A stretch of DNA of 64,000 nucleotides, from contig CM059571.1 of assembly GCA_030386875.1 (NCBI GenBank), positions 26,220,355 to 26,284,354 on the forward strand, written 5' to 3'. The stretch is from Morinoia aosen (Eukaryota > Arthropoda > Malacostraca > Amphipoda > Talitridae). The notes under the pieces were generated by a model. It searched no databases. It was not told the DNA's origin and saw only the letters and a program-made list of their open reading frames with translations. Position 1 is the first letter of the stretch. Every line of letters begins with the position of its first letter. Positions 45,691-56,937 of this stretch are shown here, in pieces. The translations under genes and the position numbers were made by a program.

Positions 45691-46865
45691 TATCTGTGTG
45701 ACTAAATAAATCCCGAATTATTGCTCGAGCCACGGTAAACAAATGTCTTCAGTGAGTGGTACATCTGCGGTGGAATGAATCCGAAACAAACCGAACCGAA
45801 AAAACATGCAGTCTGAACGTTAGATCTCCGTAACCTCATGTTTATGCCACAAATGATAGTGTCCTGATTGCTAGGAAAATTTTTCCCATACTTGCAAAAA
45901 TAGCTTATAACTTTACTACGATCAAAACTGTTTTAGATTTTGTAAAAGTCGTAACATTTATCTAATATTGAATATTTTATCAACGTAAAATTACTTCCTA
46001 TATTCTGGTGGTACATAATAGTGGATTTGCATGAGCAGATTCAGGGAGAAACTGGCATTATAAAATGCTGGATAAAGGAGTTTCAAGTTGCTGGATACAT
46101 TCACATATGCACAGTACGTATATATCTTCTATAACATCATGCTCAACTCACTGAAGCTCTTTCATAACACTGCGTGCTACCATTTTCCATGCATGACTAA
46201 CCATAAATTTCAGGCTAAGCCCTTAAGCTCCCGCATAAAGAACATTTGTTAAACTAATACTTGCTATTGAAGAGCATTAAAGACTCCTTTGGTTCTGTTC
46301 ACGTAACTGTCATAAATCTATAACACCATAGCTCATATGATCTAACCTACATTAGCGCCAACGTAAATTCGACTAGAGCTGAAGGAAAATTAGAATCGAG
46401 TTGTGGAAGTGCTACACTGCATTGTTTGCAGTGTAGCAAACAATGTACGTGCATACACTGACTGCAGTTAATTTGATCAAAGCATAAAGACAAGGCCACG
46501 AAATTGAAGAGACGTTCACATGGTACAGAAGTGCGTGTTGGGTCAACGGAAGGAACGAGTTATCATCATGCCAGAATTATCCGCACGCAAGAAAGGCGTT
46601 TCTTTCCCCAGGTATGGCCTCCTTCGGGCAATGCTAATTGCTACCATTAATTTTGCTTCAATCTGAGACGCAAGACCTTTAAACGTCTTATTGGCAGTCA
46701 TTGCTTTGCCACGTATTCTGATCAGGAAAAATTGAGGCCTATTTTCCGTCAAATTCTCCCAAGTGATGGACATTTTTTGTTCTATGATTGAACACGTAAT
46801 TGATACAGACTAACGAACATCAAAACGTCATTGTCCTTTACCCTCACAGCATTCCTGTCGAAGCT
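45691..46865. other. No feature seen
   Basis: AT-rich sequence. A small inverted repeat ACTGCATTGTTTGCAGTGTAGCAAACAATG occurs near 46416-46445. No gene was seen. Confidence 0.4.
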
Positions 46866-46869
46866 ACGT

Positions 46870-47245
46870 CGAAGTAAATTGTTACCCCTTCCGTGCTGCA
46901 GATGAGCTGGTGGGGAGCGGCCTTTTAATTCAAGGATGTCGTGAGGGGACGAGCGAGGCTGGGGACAACGCGCCATTAATGGAGCAAAGCCCAGAGCGAG
47001 AGAGCGACCCGCCGGAGCTGACGCGATGAATAAGGCGAAGGGCAAAGGTTAATGATAATCCTATTGATAACAAAAGGCTTAATGCGTTGCGATAGGAGGC
47101 TTGCGCTCGCTTTCCAAATCTGATGTTGGGTCCATTCTCCTTTAATGAGCCAGAGATGCTTTTCTTGAGCAGTAGAAATTAACTCGCGAGCAAGGTGTTC
47201 CTACGTCCCAGTAACCGTGATATTTGATACGACTAAACAAATAAT
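46870..47245. promoter_or_regulatory. Candidate enhancer-like non-coding island
   Basis: Higher GC than its flanks, with repeated homeodomain-type cores (CCATTAATGG, GTTAATGATAATCC, GCTTAATGCG, TTTAATGAGCC) and a SOX-like AACAAAAGG. No splice signals were found, and the open frames are not protein-like. The regulatory role is inferred from motif content only. Confidence 0.25.
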
Positions 47246-49228
47246 TTCATATCGTATCATGCATGAAATTTCTTACACGTGCAATACCCAGAATATCTAT
47301 GTATAAAATATACATAAATTAAAACTTGTAAACTATTCTAAGGTACTTAAAAATACACAACTAATTAAACACAATAACATTTTCTGTCAGTAGTCATCTC
47401 AAATGTTTTTGATGCTCAATTCACGCTTGCGTTTCTTGTGTTAGAACGAAAACTCCGTTTACCTAAACACACTTCTTGTATTGATGTCATGCAATAACGT
47501 AATCCCAACTTGGGTTGAAACATTTCAGAGATCAAACAGTTTTATCCAGTCATCTGCAAATGATGATAACCATGCTAATGGTCAATGATATTAGCCACCA
47601 GTGTTTGTTTGAAGCGAGAGTGGCTTCATGTAAAACCCTCGAAGTTATGGGAAAACTGCATTTGAACAGCTTAATTTCATAACAGAGAAGCAGTTTTCTC
47701 AATGAATGGTATTAATTGGAATGAAACTTTAATCTTACTACGCCATTTATTCGCAGCCTGAATTCCCGCTAATTCGATTGTAATGGGAGCAAGTTTGGCC
47801 CGAGGTCTGGCGGGAACAGGAGGGAAAACAGCGTGTAAGGGCGAGAGGGTGTGTGTGTGTGTGTGGGCATCTTATCGACCAGGGCACCGACGCCACGCGA
47901 CACGAGGCTGCTCTTCTCTGACCGCCATGGTTGCATGCATTCTTCTTGGTACGCCGCTGTGCCGAGGTCAGGGCACAACTACGTGTTGTTCTGAAACGTT
48001 TTCAAGTGAAACTAAGCGTTTCCAAGCAAGTGTCAGTTTGAGAAAAGTTGCACTTTCCCCAGTGTAGTAATTAAGACTGTAGTATCATGACAGCGATAAT
48101 TTGAGCATAGTAGTTAGGACAGCGGTAGAATTCATATTTAACCAAACTGTTCAGTTAAAGCAGCATTTCGTGGGTCTAACCGAGCGATGTTCACTGCATT
48201 GATATTTAAAGAAAACGAAAGTTTTACTCAAACGCTTTTTGATACTAACAGTATAGTAACCTTTCACACGCAACCTGTTTTTTAGTCAAATAATGTGTGA
48301 CCCTGCCCTCTCCGGTTGTGTTTTTTTGTGTCAGATACTGATAAGCTTGGTAAGATCTGCAAGTCAGCATTAGTGCTATGAACATTAAGTTGTGAGCCAT
48401 ATAAAATGATTAGTTAAAACCGAATTGTTCAGAAATTACTTTTAGGGGTGAACTTACATTTAGTTTTCGCTTGTTTTTTTATTAAGTGCTCATATTCTCA
48501 TACATCTCGTGACCTTACGGAATATTCGTACATAATTTTATTTAGTTTATTCTGTTTACCCATCTAGTCAATTTTTGTTTTCGTGTTATGAATCTACAAT
48601 AAATTTCCAGTCTATTCAATACGTTGAGCTTTGTCCAGTTACTTCCTTGTATTTCAATTTGTTTTAGAATAAAAATTCTTGCAAAAATATACGTAGAATT
48701 AATGGTTTAAAAGATTAAAGGTTCATCATCTTGGTATTCAGTAACGGACTGAACAGACGTTTGGGTGAAGTTATTGCGAGTAATTTCAAATTATCATACC
48801 CTACATTTCATTTCAAGTTAAATTGTACATAAATCTACTATGCTTTAATGTTTCAATCAATATTTCTCTAGTGATGTTGAAGGAGGAATTCATGTTAATC
48901 GGTGGCTAATCGTTTACCAATAATGGGTGTATTGAAGACTCGTTTTGACGATACGAAGCAAAAAGTGGCAAACAATTGCGGAACTGGGGTGAGGACTCAA
49001 TGATTGATTATAGCAACGTTGATGATTAAAGAAGGATTGCTAAGTTTACTTAACTTATGAATACAGTTTAAGAACGAAAAATATGTTTATTTTTATTTCG
49101 TAAACCGTCTACAGGCCTTGAAACACTTTATTCAGCAGAAGGACCATAAATCTTAGGACTTCCACTGAGTTTTATATATTCCAAGAAAATAGCATCTTCA
49201 GAACAAGGTAGAGACCATGCGAAGACGA
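47246..49228. other. No gene seen; short GT microsatellite
   Basis: A (GT)8 run lies at 47849-47865 in a mildly GC-rich patch (47770-48060). A second patch at 47560-47600 has ATGCTAATGG and GATATTAGCC motifs. Otherwise AT-rich. Confidence 0.4.
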
Positions 49229-49840
49229 TAGGGGCTCATACACGGTCAAAAAAAACTTCAAAGTTTTGCAGCAAAATATTGAAATCAAGATTTTGATGCA
49301 AAATTTGACTGTGTGTTTGACGTTTTGATGTCAAACAAATATTTAAAGCAAAATTTTGATGGATCAAATCCGTTTGATATTTTTGACGAGTCGACAAATT
49401 TTTGATGCGTGTGTGGGCTCCTGTAAAAATTTGGATCAAACTTTTTAGTTCGCAATGGACTGCCGTGGAGACAGGATCACCATGGCTGGGAAGAAGGAGG
49501 CCGAAAAGAAAATTTTGATTGAAGTTTTAGGCGTGTATCAGACCTTGCCAGCCTTGTGGAGTATCAAGTCGGATGATTATAGCAATCGTGCTAAGAAAGC
49601 CGAGGCCTATGACATTCTACTGCAGAAAAATCGTGAGAGTTTTTATTTCCGCCACATTAGAAGATCTGAAGAAAAAATAAATAACCTGTGAACAAATTTT
49701 CTCAATGAGCTTTCAAAAATGGACAAAAGTGCCAAATCAGGTGCCAGGACTGCAGGCCCACCTGTACGAGTCACAGGCGGGGTTCATGGAGGCTATGATC
49801 GATGCTTGTAATGCTGCGTTTAAACTGACACTCTTTCCGA
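49229..49840 (+). mobile_element. MADF-encoding transposon remnant (Harbinger-like?)
   Basis: GGGGCTCATACACGGTCAAA at 49229 looks like a transposon terminus. It is followed by about 200 bp dense in TTTTGATG/CAAAATTTTGA motifs in both orientations, then the MADF frame. The motif GTGTGGGCTC recurs at 49411. PIF/Harbinger-type elements often carry a second gene with a MADF/Myb-like DNA-binding protein. The right end is not found, so the superfamily is an inference. Confidence 0.45.
49455..49811 (+). pseudogene. MADF-domain protein, interrupted
   Basis: The frame KKILIEVLGVYQTLPALWSI then KSDDYSNRAKKAEAYDILLQ is a MADF domain (leucine-rich start, LW, DY.NR..K...Y). After EEKINNL comes a TGA at 49689-49691 where arginine is expected. 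The frame then continues TNFLNELSKMDKSAKSGA, which is the usual continuation of this family. Beyond about 49811 the usual LWYFDEM-type segment is absent. MADF domains bind DNA. This copy is broken by the stop and by loss of the C-terminus. Confidence 0.8.
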
Positions 49841-51170
49841 CACCCACATCCTTGGGTCGCAGGGCAAGTGTACGTTGCAAAAGAGTGACGAGTGTTCACA
49901 CTAGAAGAACGCAGTGCAGGGCGCACTACAGGCGGGCAGACGAAGGCTCATTTGCCTTTCAGACGTGATGTGGAGTTGTGTTGCGCTTCGCGCACAAGCA
50001 ATCCTCGTCAAGAAGGTCTTTTGTTAATGTTCCGGTTTATACATGTTTCACTGGAGTTCCGTCATAAACATTCATGGTTGCAGTTGAGATGTATCAGTGT
50101 CTCAACTCCTGGGCGTGTCCAAGCGTATTCTGATGATACGCTGTGGGCTACGGCGCACATAACCTCCCTCTCCCACATCAAGGCACCGACTACAGCTCGA
50201 GTGAGTGACGGATAGAATGTTGCAAAGAATGGTAAGGGAGAATGTCAAAGTGAGCCTCACGGTGCCCGCCTGCAAGCCCGGCAACAGTGTATGTGCCCGT
50301 CGCACCGACACTGAGTGGCGAAAAAATGTCAATGTGAACGCAGCTTAAGAGACCAGGAGACTCCTGCCCACTCGCTAAGCACCTTGTTCATAAGTGATGA
50401 TAACGACACAAGCGATATACAAGGAACAATTCAGATTAGTTCACGATATGTAATTTTTTTTTTGTTCAATTTGTTACAGTCATAAATATCGCCAGTGAAT
50501 ATCCGTACCTTCTGTCCAAACATGTTTTGTTCGAGAATTGGGACTTATTCTAGTAATATTGCTAAAATCTACCAACACATATATATTTTCGTTCAATGAA
50601 ATGTTATTTTTTAGCTTCATTTTTTAAAATGTCAATGTTCCTATTTGCCAATATAGCTGATAATACCATGAAAGATATTATGTGAATTTAGACACAATTT
50701 TACATTCTCACGTTAAGTAGTATAGATTATATGAAGCGTAAATATTGAATGTATAAATTTAGCAAATGCAATAATTTAACACAATTTTGACTCTGCTATC
50801 GAATGTGTTCATATTTGGGATGAACATTATTTTTAGTGCGGTAAATTTCCAATTTTTTAGAGTTACCTTATTTTCTACGCACCCATATTACGCTGTTTGG
50901 GAAGGGAATAATACAATATATTAATTGACATATGTATACTTATACTACAGGGCTGGGACTTGGGACTTATACTACAGTCCCAAAAAAAGATGCCCAATTT
51001 TCAAGGGCTGTAACTCAAAACTATTAAACTTGAAAAAAATTGGAAAGTCCCATTTTGTTTTAATATGCTTTGCAAACATTGATACGGCTTCAAGTCGTAA
51101 GTTGAATTACGTATGAATACAAAAGAGTGATTTATAAACTATTCAAGATTTTTACCGATCGAAGAGCAAC
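49841..51170. other. No gene seen
   Basis: A GC-richer stretch (49850-50345) ends with AATGTGAACGCAGCTTAAG. It may be the rest of a decayed transposon. After 50346 the DNA is AT-rich. At 50930-51110 short motifs precede the transposase and may be its 5' end, but no terminal repeat could be matched. Confidence 0.35.
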
Positions 51171-51176
51171 CCCATT

Positions 51177-52249
51177 ATGCAACTCATAAAAGAACGAAGA
51201 ACATTCATCGTTGAGAAGTATTTTCAAGTGAAAAGTTTCCAACAGGTCATTCAATCATTTCAAGAGAATTTTCCTCAAAGACAGTCTCCAACAAAGATGA
51301 CTATTTGAAGAAATGTTACTAAGGACAGAACCGAAACAACAAGCCTGAATCTCAACAAAAGTCGATCAGGACGGAAAAAAACGGGGTGGTCAGAAGAAAA
51401 TGTTCGAAATGTTCACGAAGCACTAACACAAAATCCGCAAATCTCTGCAAGAAAAAGTGAATTAGATGTTACCAAATCTACATTTAAGAGAATTATAACT
51501 TTGGGTTTGAAGGGGCATCTTTACAAGAAGCATGAGCGGAGCAAACTCGTCGATAACGATCTTCTTCGGCGGCTGAATTTTGCTCAATGGTTTTTGCAAA
51601 GAAATGTTCAGTTTGTGGACGACATTGCGGTCGGCGATGAGGCCGCTTTTCATTCGAATGACAAAGTAAATGATCCCAATGCTTGTACATGTGCACCGAA
51701 GAACTAACCTACTAATTTCAACTTTGACGTAGGAATTTCATGAGAGAAAGTGTCTGTGTGGATGGGACTTAGTGGCAATGGACATGTCATCGGTCCTTAT
51801 TTTTACGACAATAACTTAAATGGAGTTAAATACCTTGATCTAATAGATAACAGGATCGTTACAAGGCTTCAAGAAACCCATGGAAACAGAATCAATCGAA
51901 CCTTGTGGATTCAGGACGGTGCTCTTGGGCATAGGACTGTTGCTGTAAGGGAAAAACTGAAAGAGCTATTCTGCAATCGCATTATCGCCTTGAATCATCG
52001 TATCGAGTGGCCCCCCAGATCGCCTGATTTGACGCCGTGTGATTTCTTCCTTTATAGGGACACCTAAAGAGAAATGTTTATAGCTCTCCACTACGCGATA
52101 CCGATGAAGTCAAGCAAAGAATTGAAAATGAGGCCAATTTGCTGCAACAATATGATGCTCTCGTAAGATGAGTGTTGGCGGGAATGAGGAGGCAAATGCA
52201 ACTGTGCATTGAGAGAAACGGAGGACACACCGAAGGAAACGAACAATAG
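51177..52249 (+). pseudogene. DUF4817-type Tc1/mariner-like transposase, nearly full length
   Basis: From MQLIKERRTFIVEKYFQVKS the N-terminal helix-turn-helix is readable (QRQSPTKMT, then NKSRSGRKKTGW). The first catalytic region is AVGDEAAFHSND, the second LWIQDGALGHRT, the third WPPRSPDLTPCDFF; I count 36 residues between the second and third aspartates. The C-terminus is MRRQMQLCIERNGGHTEG. All blocks to about 52060 are in one frame, with stops at 51306, 51705 and about 51738. A one-base frameshift near 52062 and another stop near 52170 follow. The element is dead but structurally intact. It is a longer relative of the fragments at 2.5, 38.2 and 40.0 kb. Matching terminal repeats were not identified. 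Confidence 0.9.
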
Positions 52250-52394
52250 GAGGAACATTTCGATTGTTTTTTTTTTCATTTTAGTGGCATTTTCCACTTA
52301 AATTAACGGTTGAAATATATTAAAAACATGGTTTCAATATCATAAAATTCGAAGTTTAACAAAAGTGTGCAAACAAGTTTTCAGTACCGCACTC

Positions 52395-52435
52395 AGAGAA
52401 ATCTTGACACACCCAGGTGTGTCAACCTTGACGCA
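52395..52435. repeat. TGACACAC palindrome
   Basis: CTTGACACACCCAGGTGTGTCAA is an inverted repeat. Similar GTGTGTCATG/CATGACACAC palindromes and an adjoining CTCAGAGAAA or CTCAGTG edge occur at 62090-62215, suggesting one small palindromic repeat family. Confidence 0.5.
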
Positions 52436-55400
52436 CTCACAGGTCGGGCGAGAATGTAAAGTCACGGCCAGTAAGACAATAAAGTATCGGTTGCCTGTTT
52501 GGGGGTTTTGTTGATCCAAATTTCACATTTTCAAAAAAATGTTCAATTCATAAGTCATAACAGCTAAATGTAAGCAAATATATGGTCAGCTTCTTTCACT
52601 TTCGTAGTTAATACGATGAATAAAGGAAAAAAACATTAAGTTGTGGCATAATTTTTTTACATGCATAAACATATTTATTCAGTTCATTCCAAGATGAAAG
52701 ATATTCACTTCAAGTGACACGTTCCTTGCGTTTTGAGACTATGTGTGCCACTAGGTAAATTACTTATTCGCATACCCGTATAAATTATTGACAGTTTATC
52801 TGTGTCAAGATCTTTTTAAAAGAAAAACATTTATATTATAAGGTGAAATACCATCACGCAATTGTATTTCTCCTATATCTCAGGAAGAATAAGAATGCAT
52901 TCAAGCAGTAAAATCTATTTCCCAATTCTGCTACTTACAACGTAACGAAACCAACCTTTAACAACTGCAAAAACGCGGTAAACGTGTTTATAACTAAAAT
53001 GCAAGATATTAATGCCGATATACTTAAAGGAACTAATTATGAAAAATTTATAATGCAACACTTTTGTTAAAGACTCAAGCTTGTCAGTGTAATAAATAGA
53101 CATACACTTTTCAGCAGGATTATGCTGTTAAATTAGACGTCGCCTTTCTTCCGAAGATAATGAAGTACTTGCTAGAATGAAAACTATAAACGAACAGCGC
53201 ACGATGTGTGCAATTATCTTCAGTTCGTCGATCACTGATCTATTTATCAAGTACTGAAGTATATAGCTCATTTATGTTCCTTTTAACTTAGTGAGCAGAA
53301 ACCGCAGCTAACGCACATATCCCGCGGACCATGCGTGCATCAGTCAGCCTGTCTTTGCGAGCAGTCACGCGTGCTGTGTAATCCGCGAATCACCCATATC
53401 CAGCGTACTTTTCGTAAGAAAGTGGAGTCCACTTTCTTAGTGGTCTCATTTTTCAAGATCCGAGTGATTTTTTTGTGTATAATGAAAGCCATATGTACTT
53501 TTACATCTGTTATAACATATTGCATTCAATTACGTAACAGTGAAACAGTGTGGCATCTTCATTTCTGCCTGCCATTTTTGTTGTATCCGGGCTAGTTCAT
53601 TCGGTTCACGATGATAACCTGAAAGTCATTCGTTCCGAGGCCTGTTTAATGTTTTGATTTCACTGCTTTTCTAAAGAGGATATGTATTTGAGCGTGAAAA
53701 GTGATTGTTTTACGCATCAGCCGAAATACGGGCTCGTGAATTGATAGATTACTGGTTACTCATGTTAAAAGTCGTTTTGCGATCTTGGCGTTCAAGTTCA
53801 AGATCGCATCCTCGACGGTTTGAATTTCTTGATCGTTTTCGGAAGAAACAGTGTAATAATTTAAGTTGGCATATGAATAAATGAGTTTGAATCGCCGGTT
53901 ATTAATTTTCAATGATGCAAATGTGTAAAGAAGTAATTAATTTAAATGAAAAGGATCAGGAATGACATTCAAAACATTTTTTTTTACAACTTCTGCAGTC
54001 AGAATTTATTTTATTATGTTAAAGGTAATGAATGAATAATCAGCGACAGTATTATGATCAGATAAAATCAGGTATGATGACATGATTATTTCACTGAAAA
54101 TTATCTTTCATGTGAAAATTCATTTAAACGTAGCCATGGTATATGTATCTTGCTTTGGAAATTCATTTATCCAACCCTGCTCATGAAATTTTCGTTTCAA
54201 TATTTTATTCAACAATGGCCTTATGTTTTCAAAAACATAGCTTTGAAGGAAACCAAACAAGCAAGTATAAAACTATATTATCTGACTTTTTGGACAAGGC
54301 CAAAGTCATTGTCCACATTAAAAGAACCTAGTGAAACCATGAATGTAATTTTTTTACAATTATTATTGGATTTAGCCATAATGTTGGATAGCCTGACTTT
54401 CTTCTTTTTGCTTACTTTTTACCTTTTGAACCTTACTTTATACTCATTTTGGTGTGTTCTTTTTCAATAACTATATCCTAATTTGTTTTAAGAGTTTTTG
54501 ATGTTTTTTCCAGCATTTAAAAATCAATTACAAACAGGGTTCCCTCTATTCTTGCAAGTCCAGATATATAGCTTCCCTAGAATATTATTCAACTAAACAG
54601 AGCATTAACCCAGTAATGGCTTGATAAAATTAATGTTTGACTTACCAATTCCATCAACTGGTGCTTACAATGAGCCATCTCCATCAACCATTGGTTTTGA
54701 GTTCACTCAATCAGGGACAAAAAACTCATATAAAAACTACCGCTGATTATTAGTGCTTCCATTTTCTCTTCATGAAATTCTTATTACAATTGATAAATGG
54801 ATTACCCTATATTAATTATTAGGTTATCAACTTATTAACTTTTGTATATGGTACATAAATTATTGAAAATGGTTTTCTTTCGAATTCAATTTCAGTAGTG
54901 TTTACTGATTAGTAGGTATGGGAAAGAAAGGCTTTTACTTAAGCGTAATGTAGGACCCAAACACAATCAAGTATTTTGTTTGCACGTGAAAGTATTTATA
55001 TTAATTTTCTCTAGATTGATGTTTTAAACTGGTTATTGTTAATGTAAATATCTATAAATAATGACTTTATAGCCGCCCTCTCCAGGATATATACAGAATA
55101 GGATATGAAAAAACTGTCCTCCGAAGGGTTTGTTGTAATGAAATAATTGGAGAAAAGCGATGATAACGACAATTTTTGTGAATTTTCAATTAACAACTTC
55201 AACTCAAAAGTGCTTGATGATCAATTGCAGTTTGAATCTTTGTTACAGTCAACAATTCACTTTCACATGTTCAGGCTACAGATAATTTTTTCCATGCAAA
55301 ATGAAGAAAAGTAGAACTAACTTCTTTGTAATCTTCAAAATAAATGTTTTGACTTACTGCAAGTTCTTATGCGAAACCCGAGTTCAGACTGGAGATAATC

Positions 55401-55960
55401 AAAGCAACAAATATGTTGAACATGGAGTTGACAGTTTGCTTTAAGCAATTCAAAATTCAAGATAGAAAATTTTTGAAACTTTGAGACAATCGATCCAATC
55501 AGAAGATTATCTTGATAAGAACATGTGGATTGCACTCAATTTTCTATACAAATAAACAAATAATAAATATAGTGCAAAGTATATCAGCTTGAATAGGTAT
55601 GTTGGAAGAAGTACTTTAGTATTAATTTCTACCCAATAATTATGTCTGACAATATAGAGTTACAGTCTACATTTTCATGCTCCAGAATAACTGGATTGAA
55701 CAAATCCTGAATGTTTGTAAATTTTAGCATTGGGTTTCAGCATGTATGCTACGCGAATTCCGCACATGCACAGCGAAAGCGGGCGAGCGTTGACGTTCGG
55801 CCACAAAATGAAAATTTTGGCCATCGGATGTTTCACATTGTGATGATGAAAATAAAAACAAGAATAGTTGTTAGCCGACAACTTTCGAGATAAGGAAAAA
55901 TCATGCGAGAATATATTTTTTGTTGTTTTTCCTGCATAATAACATAACCTTAATTTTTTC
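52436..55960. other. No feature seen
   Basis: AT-rich sequence with short frames only. A GC-richer patch at 53300-53440 has no protein-like frame. Confidence 0.4.
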
Positions 55961-55962
55961 AG

Positions 55963-56110
55963 ATATGCATTAAATTCGTGGGAATCACTGAGATGGATAT
56001 CATCGATGCAATGCGAGCTAATCTCCTGGAAACATGCAGCTGGAATACCAGAAGTATCCTGCACGCCGTGTGAGGTGTCCATACCTCGCGCTGTGAAGAC
56101 AAGTAAGAAG
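55963..56110 (+). CDS. Candidate internal exon (unknown gene)
   Basis: It is bounded by a strong acceptor (TTAATTTTTTCAG) and a consensus donor (AAGAAG then GTAAGA at 56111). The frame from 55964 is open throughout, 49 codons, ending PEVSCTPCEVSIPRAVKTSK. Its end phase fits the start of the candidate exon at 56716. The opposite strand also has an acceptor-like pyrimidine tract near 56100 and a 160-codon frame (55675-56157), so strand is uncertain. No family recognised. Confidence 0.33.
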
Positions 56111-56715
56111 GTAAGAACTTCATTGACATTGTTACTTTGGCAGTTTTCGTCCCTCAATTATTTAGAAAAAATGAAACATTCGTCTTCTAAAGGCAGTTGG
56201 TAAAAATCTAAGGGAACGCAAAAGTGAAAGCGAAAATTTCATTTAAAAAAAGAGAAATCATTCGTTCTAATTTCATAATTGTTCCTTCATTGTAGAGTTG
56301 GCATGCAGAGTACAAAGTAAATTACCTGCACTTATGAAAAAATCCTGGATTTCGCTGCTGTCTTGGAGATAAATATTTTTTAACTAAAATTGACTTAATG
56401 TTAAATCATGACCAGTTATTACCCATTAAGTCGGGCTTCATGTGGAAAAAATTAGAGATGTGAATTTCAATATAAACAAGAATTGAAGCCCAACATGTTC
56501 GTACTACATTGGGAGGAAATTCATTTTAACCAAACGTTATTACTGAAAATTTAGTCGAACGTTATTCTCATAAGCCGTGCATGGATGCTAATGAACTTAC
56601 AAACGACCAAGCAAGCATTTAAACAAACTAGATTATGAAAGTTTTATTGTTTTCAGGTCAAATTTCTCAAGATTATAAGTGACACGCATGCTAAACTTTT
56701 TCTTTTTTTACCCAG

Positions 56716-56871
56716 GAGCCATTACCGATGATCATCATTGATAGTCCAAATTTGGCTCCAGCCACACGCGAGAGACTTGAGGCAGATGGAGAAGAGGTCT
56801 ACGTTTTTGAGGGACGCTGGCATAGCAGTCGGGCTTGCAAGTTGCTACGGTTTAGATTGCTGCCATCCTAA
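56716..56871 (+). CDS. Candidate terminal exon (unknown gene)
   Basis: A very strong acceptor (CTTTTTCTTTTTTTACCCAG) precedes EPLPMIIIDSPNLAPATRER, then LEADGEEVYVFEGRWHSSR and a TAA at 56869-56871. Codons are rich in G-first triplets, as in real exons. With 55963-56110 it would form a phase-compatible pair separated by a 605-bp GT-AG intron. A donor-like CAAGTAAGT at 56906 leaves open further splicing. No family recognised; an RNA gene is possible. Confidence 0.35.
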   Translation, partial: EPLPMIIIDSPNLAPATRERLEADGEEVYVFEGRWHSSRACKLLRFRLLPS

Positions 56872-56937
56872 CTGCTGCTGCACGACTTTCCATAAGATAA
56901 AACTCAAGTAAGTGACCATTATGTCTCATCTTCAGAC

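Noticed and set aside
47783-48067. 94-codon plus-strand frame
   Set aside because: It is generated by a GT microsatellite and a GC-rich patch, with no domain or splice support.
55675-56157. 160-codon minus-strand frame
   Set aside because: No domain is recognisable, and the C-terminal half has AT-driven codons. It overlaps a plus-strand candidate exon with better splice signals, though it is not fully excluded.
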